Source: Arcobacter porcinus
GTDB taxonomy: Bacteria; Campylobacterota; Campylobacteria; Campylobacterales; Arcobacteraceae
Assembly (NCBI RefSeq): GCF_004299785.2
Contig: NZ_CP036246.2
Coordinates: 1,860,001-1,924,000, forward strand
Reading direction: 5' to 3'
Length of the DNA stretch: 64,000 bases
Below are positions 43,812 through 52,898 of the stretch, one piece after another. The notes under the pieces were generated by a model, which searched no databases, was not told the origin of the DNA, and saw only the letters and a list, made by a program, of their open reading frames with translations. The translations under genes and the position numbers were made by a program. The stretch's first letter is position 1, and each line of letters opens with the position of its first letter.

Positions 43812-45749
43812 TTAAATTATAGCTTGGTTTATCTCTTTTCTAAAATTTGTTACAAGTTCTATTAGTGCTGTTTTCATTTTAAAATCACTAATATTTGTAC
43901 CTTCTAAATATCTATCTAAAACTCTTTCTTTACTCTTAAAAAAAGCTGCGATTTTTTTATTTTTTGGGTGATTATTATGTAGTAAAGCTCCTGATTTTAT
44001 AAGAGTTATTACCAATCTTGCATGACCCAATATTGTTGCATAGTTTAAGATATTAAATCCACTATTATCAGGAATATTTATATCAGCACCAGCTGCTAAA
44101 AGCCATCTTGCTATCTCATAATTTCCTTTCCATTGAGTATGATGAAGAGCTGTTCTTCCATGACTATCTTTTATATTTAAATTTGCTTTTTTTATCATAA
44201 GTTTTTCTACAACCTGTAAATTATCTGCAATTACAGCTTTATGAACAACTGTTCGTCCATCTTTATCTTGAATATCCAAACTAACTTTGTACTTTAAAAA
44301 ACTTTGTAATCTTTTTAAAAACTCATTTTGCTCTTTTATATTTGTAAGTTTTAAGCCCTCTTCTACCATATGTGTAATTGGAGTAATTCCACTTTGATCA
44401 ATACAATTTACATCTGCTCCGTGTTCAACCAAACTATCCATAATAACTTGGCAATTATATTGCACCAAATCAAATAGTATATTTCTTCCCATAAATCTTT
44501 TTAGATTTACATTTACTCCATGAGCCAAGATTTTTTTAATATAAAAATCAAAATCACCATTTTCTTGAACATAGGTTTCCAACTCTTCTCTAGGCTCTTT
44601 TTCTCCCTCTGAAGCTAAATACAACTCTATTAAATTATCCAAAATAGATTTTCCATAATTATCTATTTGATCTACATTTGCTCCATTTAAAATAAGAAAT
44701 TCAACAGTTCTTCTACTTGAAAAACCTTTTAAAATCTCTTGATGAAGAAGACTTCTTCCATTTTCATCTGTTATCTCAACATCAGCTTTATTTCTTATTA
44801 ATATCTCTGCAAAAGCATAATTATTTTTTTCTAGTTCTTTTTGTAATGTTGTCTTTCCATCTTTATCCAAACTATCTACACTAGATGAGAAGCCTAAAAT
44901 CTGTTGTGCTAAAGAGAAATAATCATCTTTTTGATTTATTCTTAAATATTTTTTATCTTCAATATCTTTATCATGTTTTTGTAAAGTTGTAATATAAAAT
45001 ATTTCATCAACAATAGACATATTTCTATTGTCAACAACATTTAAATCTATTCTTCTATCTATTAGATGGTTAATTAATATTCTATTTCTACTTCCTAATA
45101 AAACAGCATTATATAGTGCATTTTGACCACTATTATCAATTCGATTTATATTTATTCCCTTTGCCATCAAAACCAAAGAGATTCTTAGATTTTCTTGTAA
45201 AACTGAGTAAAATAGTGCTGTTTGTCCATTTTTATCACTTGCATTTATATCTTTTACTTTTTTTACCACATCTTCGACAAGCTCTAAACTTCCACTTAAA
45301 ACAGCATCAAATAAGACAGTTTTTCCACTATTATCAACAGAGTCATAATCAGGATTAAAATCTTGTAAAAAACTATATGCTTTTAGATTAGAACTTACTA
45401 CTAACTCTTGTAGAAGTGTTCTTCCTTTACTATTTTTTTGATTTATGTTGTAACCATTTTCAAGTAAAAATTTTGCTGCTGTAAAATCATATTTATCACA
45501 AGAGTTACTTAAAATAGTTGCATTTGTACTATCTTCTTTATATAAGTCTATTCCTAACTCTATCAAAAGTTTGATAGAGTTAAATTTCTTTTTAAATACT
45601 AGATAAAATAGTATAGTTTTTCCTCTTTCATCAACAGAGTTTATATCTACACCTTTAGCAATAAGTTTTTTAATTTTATCTTCATTAGCATTATCTAAAA
45701 GAAGCTCTCTTAAAAGAGCCTCTCTATCTGCTTTAAAATAACTTAGCAC
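43812..45749 (-). CDS. Large ankyrin-repeat protein
   Basis: A 645-residue protein made almost wholly of ankyrin repeats of about 33 residues; examples are DERGKTILFYLV, DKNGQTALFYSVL, NGRSLLHQEILKG, KDGRTVVHKAV and SHGRTALHHTQWKG. I count roughly fifteen. There is no signal peptide or membrane helix, so it is probably cytoplasmic and binds other proteins. The partner is not known. The start is GTG at 45749, with GGAT about 9 bases upstream; no ATG fits better. It lies 48 bases after the helicase gene, probably in one unit. Confidence 0.85.
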   Translation of the reverse strand: MLSYFKADREALLRELLLDNANEDKIKKLIAKGVDINSVDERGKTILFYLVFKKKFNSIKLLIELGIDLYKEDSTNATILSNSCDKYDFTAAKFLLENGYNINQKNSKGRTLLQELVVSSNLKAYSFLQDFNPDYDSVDNSGKTVLFDAVLSGSLELVEDVVKKVKDINASDKNGQTALFYSVLQENLRISLVLMAKGININRIDNSGQNALYNAVLLGSRNRILINHLIDRRIDLNVVDNRNMSIVDEIFYITTLQKHDKDIEDKKYLRINQKDDYFSLAQQILGFSSSVDSLDKDGKTTLQKELEKNNYAFAEILIRNKADVEITDENGRSLLHQEILKGFSSRRTVEFLILNGANVDQIDNYGKSILDNLIELYLASEGEKEPREELETYVQENGDFDFYIKKILAHGVNVNLKRFMGRNILFDLVQYNCQVIMDSLVEHGADVNCIDQSGITPITHMVEEGLKLTNIKEQNEFLKRLQSFLKYKVSLDIQDKDGRTVVHKAVIADNLQVVEKLMIKKANLNIKDSHGRTALHHTQWKGNYEIARWLLAAGADINIPDNSGFNILNYATILGHARLVITLIKSGALLHNNHPKNKKIAAFFKSKERVLDRYLEGTNISDFKMKTALIELVTNFRKEINQAII

Positions 45750-45797
45750 TACAAATTATCCTTATTTATTTTTTAATCACTATCTTTTTATTTTATC

Positions 45798-47375
45798 TTA
45801 ATTTCGTTTAAAAGGTTTTTTAAAAGAATTATTACTATCTCTTTTTCTATTTCTATTGCTTCTATTTACCACTTTATCATCTTTTTTTCTATCGAAATCT
45901 CTATCATCTAACAATCTTCCTTTTAATGACTTTTCTATAAAGCTATTAAAAGAGTTTCTTAAAATGTATGCCTTTTCACTATCTGGAAAAAGTTCTGGAA
46001 TCTTATATGAAAGCCATAAATATAAAGAGATTTTTTTAACCTCATCTTCAACCAAAAGCAAATCTCTTTGAGTAATAGCTTTTTTAGGCAAAGTTATAGA
46101 TGGTTTATAATGATTTACTCTTTTTTTGACAATACTTGCAATATATGAGTCATAAGCTTGTAAAATAATTGTAGATTTTATACTAATTGGTGCTTGTGCT
46201 AAAAGATATTTCTCTTCCATATTTAGCAAATCTTTACTATCAACTATTTTTGAAGCTTCAAGCATACTTGAAAGATTTGCTGCTTCAAAAGGTCCGCTAA
46301 ACTTCATATTTAAAGAGAAGAAGTTCAATACTTTTGTCAAAGATTTTGTCTTTAAATGCATTGATAAATCTTGAAGTTGTTTATTATTTATTTTTACTTT
46401 AAATGGTGGTTTTATAGTTTTTATTGGCTGTTCAAACTCATATTTTATATACTCTAAAATATCTCTTCTCGTTGCTCCTAAATACCCTGCTTCAAAAAGC
46501 CCAAATCTTCCAGCACGACCAGCTATTTGGACAATCTCATTTACAGATATTTTTCTTTTTCTTACACCATCAAATTTTGTATCATTTGTAAATAAGATTG
46601 TTTTTATTGGAAGATTTAATCCCATACTTATTGCATCTGTTGCTATTAATATTTGACTCTGTTTTTCTCTAAATCTTCTTGCTTCATCTCGTCTTACTTC
46701 AGGAGATAGATTTCCATAAATCACTGATACAGAGTATTTTTTTTGAAGTTTTTGTTTTAATTTTAAAACTTCTGCCCTTGAAAAAGCTATTAAAGCTGTT
46801 CCATCTTCAAGATTATCAAGACTTGTATATTTTTCTAAAACATTTAGTGGATTTTTTCTTTTATGTTTTACTATTTCTAAATCTTCATCTAAATATTGAA
46901 CAATTTTTTTAACAGCTTCAAGTGCATTTACACTTCCTGTCATTATTACTTTTTTTGCAGGAACTCCAATAATTGCATTTACCCAAGCCCAACCTCTTTC
47001 ACTATCTTCAAGCATTTGAACTTCATCTATTACTGCAACATCAACCTCTAAATCAAAATCCAACATCTCAATAGTTGAACAAATATGAGCTGCATCTTCA
47101 TCTAAAACTTGCTCTTCTCCTGTAATTAATGAGCTGTTTATATTTGATTTCTTTAAATCTTCATGCCCTTCTAAAGCTAGAAGTCTAAGTGGAGCTAAAT
47201 ACAAACCACTATTTGCCTCTTTTAATTTTTGCATTGCATTATATGTTTTACCACTATTTGTAGGTCCAACATAAAATTCTAATTTTCTATTTAAGCTTCT
47301 TGCTATTGGATATAACTCTTTTAAATCACAATTTAATAAATTTTTTAAATCTTCTTGCCAACTATTTTGTTTCAT
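45798..47375 (-). CDS. Suv3-like DExH-box RNA helicase
   Basis: A 525-residue superfamily 2 helicase. Motif I is FYVGPTNSGKTYNAMQKL, motif II is VAVIDEVQMLEDSERGWAW (DEVQ), motif III is MTGSVNALEA, and the C-terminal RecA fold has ILIATDAISMGLNLPIKTIL and EIVQIAGRAGRFG (motif VI). The DEVQ form and the GPTNSGKT motif match the Suv3 family, which acts with RNases in RNA decay. A basic tail (SNRNRKRDSNNSFKKPFKRN) may bind RNA. Confidence 0.87.
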   Translation of the reverse strand: MKQNSWQEDLKNLLNCDLKELYPIARSLNRKLEFYVGPTNSGKTYNAMQKLKEANSGLYLAPLRLLALEGHEDLKKSNINSSLITGEEQVLDEDAAHICSTIEMLDFDLEVDVAVIDEVQMLEDSERGWAWVNAIIGVPAKKVIMTGSVNALEAVKKIVQYLDEDLEIVKHKRKNPLNVLEKYTSLDNLEDGTALIAFSRAEVLKLKQKLQKKYSVSVIYGNLSPEVRRDEARRFREKQSQILIATDAISMGLNLPIKTILFTNDTKFDGVRKRKISVNEIVQIAGRAGRFGLFEAGYLGATRRDILEYIKYEFEQPIKTIKPPFKVKINNKQLQDLSMHLKTKSLTKVLNFFSLNMKFSGPFEAANLSSMLEASKIVDSKDLLNMEEKYLLAQAPISIKSTIILQAYDSYIASIVKKRVNHYKPSITLPKKAITQRDLLLVEDEVKKISLYLWLSYKIPELFPDSEKAYILRNSFNSFIEKSLKGRLLDDRDFDRKKDDKVVNRSNRNRKRDSNNSFKKPFKRN

Positions 47376-47468
47376 TATTTTATATATTCTTTTTTTAAAA
47401 TTTGTCGATTATATCCAAAAAAAGCAAACTTTCAATATAATAAATTTTTAAATAAAGGATGATATTTT

Positions 47469-48602
47469 ATGCAGTGTGATTATTTTGCTTCGTGTGCTTC
47501 GTGTACTTTACACAATATGTCTTATGATGAACAATTGAATTTTAAGGTAGATAGAGAAAAAGAGAGATTCAATGATTTAATAGATTTTTCTAAAACTCCT
47601 CTTGATATTATAAAAAGTAAAGAGTCAAATTTTAGAAATAGAGCTGAATTTAGAATTTGGTGGGAAAAAGATGAGAATTCTATAAAAGATATTTTATCTT
47701 ATGCAATGAATGATTTTGATAAAAATATCTTACAAATCAACTCTTGCTCTATTGTTAGCCCAAAAATTGCTGAACTTATGCCAAAAATTTTGAATGAACT
47801 ACAAAAAGATATGATTTTATCTTTTAGACTTTTTGCTATTGAATTTTTAAGTTCTAGCACAGATGATATTTTGGTAACTTTGATCTATCATAAAAAACTA
47901 GAACAAAACTGGGAAGAGTTAGCAAAAAGTTTAGAAACAAAATTTTCTATAAAAATAATAGGAAGAAGCAAAAAACAAAAAATAGTTTTAAGTAAAAATT
48001 TTATTGAAGAGAGTTTAAATATTGAAAATAAGAGTTTTAGATTTAACTATGAAGAGAATGGTTTTACTCAACCAAACACTGAAGTAAATATTCAGATGAT
48101 TGAGTGGGTTTTAAATAATACTCCTAAAACAAATGATGATTTATGCGAACTATATTGTGGTGGTGGAAATTTTACAATTCCTCTTTCTACAAAATTTAAT
48201 AAAGTTTTAGCCACAGAAATCTCAAAAACATCTATAAAATCTGCTTTAAAAAACTGTGAACTAAACAATATTTCAAATATAAAGTTTATAAGAATGAGTG
48301 CAGAAGATTTTGTACAAGCTTTAAATAAAGTAAGAAAATTCAATAGATTAAAAGATATAGAACTTGATGATTATAATTTTTCAACAATATTTATGGATCC
48401 TCCAAGAAGCGGTTTAGATGATACAACAAGAAATTTAGCAAAAAATTTTGAAAATATCATATATATCTCTTGTAATCCTGAAACACTACATAGAGATTTG
48501 AAAGAACTTTTAAAAACTCATGAAGCCGTTAAATTCGCACTATTTGACCAATTTGCTTACTCAAAGCATATTGAATCTGGGATAATTTTAAAAAGAAAAT
48601 AG
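47469..48602 (+). CDS. trmA: tRNA (uracil-5-)-methyltransferase
   Basis: A SAM-dependent RNA methyltransferase of 377 residues, making m5U54 in tRNA. LCELYCGGGNFTIPLS is the SAM site, FMDPPRSGLDD a conserved catalytic-region block and YISCNPETLHRDL holds the nucleophilic cysteine. The N-terminus has an unusual cysteine set (CDYFASCASCTLH) that may bind a metal. The start follows AAAGGATGATATTTT. It diverges from the helicase gene. Confidence 0.92.
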   Translation: MQCDYFASCASCTLHNMSYDEQLNFKVDREKERFNDLIDFSKTPLDIIKSKESNFRNRAEFRIWWEKDENSIKDILSYAMNDFDKNILQINSCSIVSPKIAELMPKILNELQKDMILSFRLFAIEFLSSSTDDILVTLIYHKKLEQNWEELAKSLETKFSIKIIGRSKKQKIVLSKNFIEESLNIENKSFRFNYEENGFTQPNTEVNIQMIEWVLNNTPKTNDDLCELYCGGGNFTIPLSTKFNKVLATEISKTSIKSALKNCELNNISNIKFIRMSAEDFVQALNKVRKFNRLKDIELDDYNFSTIFMDPPRSGLDDTTRNLAKNFENIIYISCNPETLHRDLKELLKTHEAVKFALFDQFAYSKHIESGIILKRK

Positions 48603-48639
48603 CTTTCTTTTTAATTTAATCTAATTTTAAGAAAAGTTA

Positions 48640-48711
48640 TATAATAATTCTCCTATCAAAACATTTTAGGGTTAAATTTAATCCGAAGAGTTAAAAGAAA
48701 TTTTAAACTCT
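48640..48711 (+). promoter_or_regulatory. Upstream -10 box and hairpins in the flaA leader region
   Basis: In the 194-base gap before flaA, TATAAT at 48640-48645 is a possible upstream promoter. Downstream are two hairpins: GGGTTAAATTTAATCC (48669-48684, all paired with one G-U) and AGAGTTAAAA with TTTTAAACTCT (48687-48711, one bulged A). They match no riboswitch class that I know. Confidence 0.35.
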
Positions 48712-48760
48712 ATGCTTGAATCTTTTTAAGTGACAAGAAAGTTTCCAGTCAGTGAGAAAT

Positions 48761-48776
48761 CACAATGTGTCATAAT
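48761..48776 (+). promoter_or_regulatory. Flagellin upstream element, flaA copy
   Basis: CACAATGTGTCATAAT, ending 20 bases before the flaA ATG. The flaB copy at 49840-49855 differs by one base. CATAAT could be a -10 box with a very short leader, and CACA-A-TGTG is a small palindrome. No sigma-54 (GG-N10-GC) or sigma-28 motif is evident. Confidence 0.55.
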
Positions 48777-48796
48777 TAATATATAAAGGATTTATT

Positions 48797-49684
48797 ATGA
48801 GAATTAATACAAACGTATCTTCATTAAATGCTCAAGAGTCTTCAACTCTTACAAATAACAAAATCAAAAATTCACTAGAAAAATTATCTTCTGGTTTACA
48901 AATTAACAAAGCTTCTGATGATGCTTCTGGTCTTGCTATTGCAGATAAATTAAGAACTCAAGTTACATCTATTAACCAAGGTGTTTCAAACGGTAACTCT
49001 GCTATTGCTTTATTACAAATTGCTGATAAATCTATGGCTGAGCAATCAAATATTCTTGATACAGTAAAAGCAAAACTAATTCAAGCAAATACAGATACTA
49101 CATCTCAAGCTGGTAGAACTGCTATTGCAAAAGACGTTAATAAACTTCTTGAACAATTAGGTAATATTGCAAAACAGACTAACTATAATGGTACAAATTT
49201 ACTTCAAGCAACAGCTACAAATGGTGCAGCTAAAACAGCTCTATCTTTCCAAGTTGGTGAGAATGCTAGAGATGAGATTAAAACTACTGATATTCAAGCT
49301 AATGTTACAGGATATGCATTAAATACTTTAAAAGGTCAAGTTTCTTTAGGTGCTGTTGTTTCTGCTGATGCTACTGCTGGTACAACTAATGCATTTTCAA
49401 GGGCACATGCTACAGCTGGTCAAGCTGCAATTGATAAAGCTATTTCGACTCTAAATGGATATAGAGGAGATATCGGTTCTACTCAAAACCAAGTTGAATC
49501 TGCTGTTAGAAACTTAATGACTCAATCTACAAATATTAAAGCAGCTGAGTCTGTGATTAGAGATGTTGATTATGCTGCTGAAAGTGCTAACTTCAATAAA
49601 TTGAATATCATTTCTCAAGCTGGTTCTTATGCAATCAGCCAAGCAAATGCTACTCAACAAAATGTTCTTAGATTACTTCAATAA
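48797..49684 (+). CDS. flaA: Flagellin A
   Basis: A short flagellin of 295 residues, the filament subunit secreted by the flagellar type III system. The N-terminal D0/D1 has RINTNVSSLNAQESSTLTNN and SSGLQINKASDDASGLAIAD. The C-terminal has GDIGSTQNQVESAVRNLMTQ and ends NVLRLLQ. Only a small variable middle (about residues 165-220) is present, as in Arcobacter, instead of the large D2/D3 of Campylobacter. Ser/Thr in the middle are probable sites for the pseudaminic acid made by the neighbouring genes. It is followed by a terminator. Confidence 0.96.
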   Translation: MRINTNVSSLNAQESSTLTNNKIKNSLEKLSSGLQINKASDDASGLAIADKLRTQVTSINQGVSNGNSAIALLQIADKSMAEQSNILDTVKAKLIQANTDTTSQAGRTAIAKDVNKLLEQLGNIAKQTNYNGTNLLQATATNGAAKTALSFQVGENARDEIKTTDIQANVTGYALNTLKGQVSLGAVVSADATAGTTNAFSRAHATAGQAAIDKAISTLNGYRGDIGSTQNQVESAVRNLMTQSTNIKAAESVIRDVDYAAESANFNKLNIISQAGSYAISQANATQQNVLRLLQ

Positions 49685-49742
49685 TCTAAGTTAAATATAG
49701 AAATTGGACTTTAATCCTTTTTCTATAATATTCTCTTTTATT

Positions 49743-49786
49743 AAAAGAAGTGAAGTTAATTTTCTTCACTTCTTTTCTTTTTGATT
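49743..49786 (+). terminator. Terminator between flaA and flaB
   Basis: A perfect 13-base stem, AAAAGAAGTGAAG (49743-49755) and CTTCACTTCTTTT (49764-49776), 8-base loop and a T-rich tail. It makes flaA and flaB separate transcripts. Confidence 0.85.
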
Positions 49787-49839
49787 CTTTTTAATCTATT
49801 TTTATGATTTACTTTGTATAATAGTCCAATTTAAATATT

Positions 49840-49855
49840 CACAATGTGACATAAT
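49840..49855 (+). promoter_or_regulatory. Flagellin upstream element, flaB copy
   Basis: CACAATGTGACATAAT, ending 19 bases before the flaB ATG; the same element as at 48761-48776 with one difference. Here the palindrome extends to TCACA-A-TGTGA. Flanking sequence is not conserved, pointing to selection on the element. Confidence 0.55.
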
Positions 49856-49874
49856 CTAAAATAAGGACATATTT

Positions 49875-50762
49875 ATGAAAATAAATACAAATGTATCTTC
49901 ATTAACAGCTCAAGAGTCTTCAACTCTTACAAATAATGCTCTTAAAAATTCTTTAGAAAAACTAAGTTCTGGTTTAAAAATAAATAAAGCTAGTGATGAT
50001 GCTTCTGGTTTAGCTATTGCTGATAAACTTAGAACTCAGGTTACTTCTGTAAATCAAGGAATTGCAAATGGTAATTCAGCTATTGCTATGTTACAAATTG
50101 CTGATAAATCTATGGCTGAGCAGTCTCAAATTCTGGATACAGTAAAAGCAAAACTAATCCAAGCAAATACAGATACTACTTCAACAGCTGGTAGAACTGC
50201 TATTGCTAAAGATATTACAAAGTTACTTGATCAGTTAAATAATATTGCAAAACAAACAAATTATAATGGTACAGCTTTACTTCAAGCAACAGCTACAAAT
50301 GGTGCAGCTAAAACAGCTCTATCTTTCCAAATTGGTGAAAGTACAAGAGATATGATCTCAACTGCAACTATTCAAGCAAATATTACAGGATATTCATTAG
50401 ATACTTTAAAAGGTGAAGTTTCTTTAGGTGCTGCTGTTTCTGCTGGTGCTACTGCTGGAACTACAAATGTATTTACAAGGGCAATGGCTACAGCTGGTCA
50501 AGCTGCTGTTGATAAAGCTATTACAACTCTAAATGGTTATAGAGGAGATATTGGTTCTACTCAAAATCAAATTGAAAGTGCTGTTAGAAATTTAATGACT
50601 CAATCTACAAATATAAAAAATGCGGAATCAGTTTTAAGAGATGTTGATTATGCTGAAGAGAGTGCAAACTTTAATAAGCTAAATATCATTTCTCAAGCTG
50701 GTTCTTATGCTATTAGTCAGTCAAATGCTGTTTCTCAAAATGTTCTTAGACTACTTCAATAG
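49875..50762 (+). CDS. flaB: Flagellin B
   Basis: A second flagellin of 295 residues, colinear with FlaA without gaps and very similar along its length. It differs at scattered positions, for example KINTNVSSLTAQESS at the start and SNAVSQNVLRLLQ at the end. The middle region differs most (STRDMISTATIQANITGY). A 55-base block (50276-50330) is identical to flaA, suggesting gene conversion. It has its own copy of the flagellin element and a separate terminator at 50783-50816. Confidence 0.96.
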   Translation: MKINTNVSSLTAQESSTLTNNALKNSLEKLSSGLKINKASDDASGLAIADKLRTQVTSVNQGIANGNSAIAMLQIADKSMAEQSQILDTVKAKLIQANTDTTSTAGRTAIAKDITKLLDQLNNIAKQTNYNGTALLQATATNGAAKTALSFQIGESTRDMISTATIQANITGYSLDTLKGEVSLGAAVSAGATAGTTNVFTRAMATAGQAAVDKAITTLNGYRGDIGSTQNQIESAVRNLMTQSTNIKNAESVLRDVDYAEESANFNKLNIISQAGSYAISQSNAVSQNVLRLLQ

Positions 50763-50782
50763 TCTAAGATAAAAAAATTTTT

Positions 50783-50816
50783 AAATAATATGAGAAATTA
50801 ATAACTCATATTATTT
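50783..50816. terminator. Bidirectional terminator after flaB
   Basis: AAATAATATGAG (50783-50794) pairs with CTCATATTATTT (50805-50816) around a 10-base loop. It lies between the convergent flaB and motility accessory factor genes. Confidence 0.65.
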
Positions 50817-52857
50817 ATATCACTCTTTTTAAACACTCTACATAATCCTTTAACATAAACTCTACCTGCTTTACAAATATTTCTTTTATTTTTTTTACTT
50901 TCTTAACTTCAGATTTTAGCTTCATATCATTAAAATGATAAAATAAAGAAGGTGCAAATATTTGAAAATAGTTTACTAAAATTTGATACAAGGCATTATA
51001 ATTCTTTTCTAATACAGAAGATATTATTAAATACATATCCTCAAATAAATCATCAAATGTTTTATAATCTTTTTCTTTTATATTATTTATAATTTTTCTA
51101 ATATCACTTTCTATAAATTCTACCTCTTGTTTTAAATCCTTTTTTGAATCAGTTGATAAAAAAGTAGTAGAGTATTTATTTAAATCATTAAAAAATTTAT
51201 CTCTATAGTTTCCTATTTCTTTCATCTGATTTATATCTACTTCTTCTATTTTTTTAAAGAAAGAACCTTCAAAAAATGCTCCATTTGTAGATAAATTATA
51301 GATTTTTGTTAAATTATTATTTCTTTTTATTTTTTGTTCTAAGTTTTTTATTGAACTATAAAATAGAGGTGTTGTAAAAACGGTATCTTGACTATTTCCT
51401 TTTACTTCTATCAAACTACCTCTTACACTATATGTATCTCTATTTTGCTTCTCTTGTAAATTTAGTTTTGAAAGAGCAGAAGATGACTCTTTAGAGTGAC
51501 TTTCTCCTGTTTTTTGATTTAGAGCCAAATCAAGCCCTATTAGATAAATCTCTTTTGCATTTAAATGAAATAATATATCAAGAGTAATCTCTCCAACACT
51601 AAAACCATCAAAAGATATATTATTTTTATGTATAGAATTAAAAACTTCAACTAAATATAAATTGCCTTTATTAAACTTATTTAAAATCTTTTCATTTGTT
51701 ATTGTAGAAGCTAAAATTATAGTATCTTTAGAAATCTTTGAAACACTTTCATCATCAAATTGTTTATCATTTAATATATTATACTGTTCGTCAATAGTTG
51801 TTATAATATTGATATGAATATTATTTTTAATTAATTTTTTATATGCTGCACCTATTGTAACTATAAAAAATTTATTTTGATTCTTTTTTATCCACTCTAT
51901 ATTTTCATCTAATGAAGGTCCTGCAGTAAGATATAAAATAGGTAAATTATTAAAAAAATCGAAATTCTCTTTTGTTTTATTAAAAAGTAAAACTTTATAT
52001 TTATCTTCTATATATTTTGTTGTTCTATTTGTATGAACATATAATCTTCTATTATATGTATATGCTGATGGACTCAAAAGATGTAAGCCATTTAATACAT
52101 TATCTACATATTCTTGAATATTTATAGATGTTGTAGAAAATTTTATAAGATAATTTTCTAAATAAGATATACTTAAAAATTGATTTATTTTCTTTTCTGT
52201 TTGAAGTACTGAGTCCATTATAGAAAAAATCACAGATTTTTTTGCAAGAACTGTGTAATCAACAGTAAATAATGACAATCTAAAAATTTCTAAATTTCTT
52301 TCAAGTACCAAGTATATATTTGCATCTATTTTTTCAGCGATTCTTGGTATGTGTCTTCCAAGAAGTGTACCAATAAAAATAAATTTTTTTACTTTCTTTA
52401 GTCTTTTTTTCTTATTATCAAGTAAATCACCCGTAGCTTCTATATATTCATTTATATCATTAATAACTATAGTATTTAATTCTTCTAAATGTTCATATTC
52501 AAATCTTTTTTCTCTATTTATTTTAGGAAAATTTCTAAATTTATGTGCATAATATTCTGGTAAATCTAAAATATAATTATTTTCATATTGCTCAGATTTT
52601 CTAATTAAATCATTATTGAATTTTTTGGGATTTTTATTATATAAATATTTATCATTTACAGTATCATATATATCAAAATCTCCATCTTGCATATTAAATT
52701 CTAAATGATATTTTTCTTTATAAGTCCCATTTTCTATCATACGAGATAGTTCATCTACTCTATGATAAAGTTCATTATCATATTCACTTAAGAAAGCAAG
52801 ATTTGCTAAAAAAGTAGTTGTAAGTGCATTTTGTAATTGTATTTGGGCTTCTGTCAT
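50815..52857 (-). CDS. Motility accessory factor (Maf/DUF115 flagellin glycosyltransferase)
   Basis: A 680-residue cytoplasmic protein of the motility accessory factor family, thought to transfer pseudaminic or legionaminic acid from the CMP-sugar to Ser/Thr of flagellin before export. The central DUF115 domain has LPILYLTAGPSLDENIEWIK, IITTIDEQYN and IYLIGLDLALNQKTGESHSK. N- and C-terminal helical regions flank it. A good AAAGG leader precedes the ATG. Its place between flaB and the pse genes fits the job. It is probably the last gene of the minus-strand pse unit, and is unrelated to the Maf pyrophosphatase at 4444-4995. Confidence 0.88.
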   Translation of the reverse strand: MTEAQIQLQNALTTTFLANLAFLSEYDNELYHRVDELSRMIENGTYKEKYHLEFNMQDGDFDIYDTVNDKYLYNKNPKKFNNDLIRKSEQYENNYILDLPEYYAHKFRNFPKINREKRFEYEHLEELNTIVINDINEYIEATGDLLDNKKKRLKKVKKFIFIGTLLGRHIPRIAEKIDANIYLVLERNLEIFRLSLFTVDYTVLAKKSVIFSIMDSVLQTEKKINQFLSISYLENYLIKFSTTSINIQEYVDNVLNGLHLLSPSAYTYNRRLYVHTNRTTKYIEDKYKVLLFNKTKENFDFFNNLPILYLTAGPSLDENIEWIKKNQNKFFIVTIGAAYKKLIKNNIHINIITTIDEQYNILNDKQFDDESVSKISKDTIILASTITNEKILNKFNKGNLYLVEVFNSIHKNNISFDGFSVGEITLDILFHLNAKEIYLIGLDLALNQKTGESHSKESSSALSKLNLQEKQNRDTYSVRGSLIEVKGNSQDTVFTTPLFYSSIKNLEQKIKRNNNLTKIYNLSTNGAFFEGSFFKKIEEVDINQMKEIGNYRDKFFNDLNKYSTTFLSTDSKKDLKQEVEFIESDIRKIINNIKEKDYKTFDDLFEDMYLIISSVLEKNYNALYQILVNYFQIFAPSLFYHFNDMKLKSEVKKVKKIKEIFVKQVEFMLKDYVECLKRVI

Positions 52858-52898
52858 TATTTACCTTTATTTATTTTAAAAATTTATACTTTTTATAT

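Noticed and set aside
48603-48796. Cyclic di-GMP or other known riboswitch before flaA
   Set aside because: Hairpins are present, but the conserved bases of the GEMM, SAM, fluoride or preQ1 classes are not.
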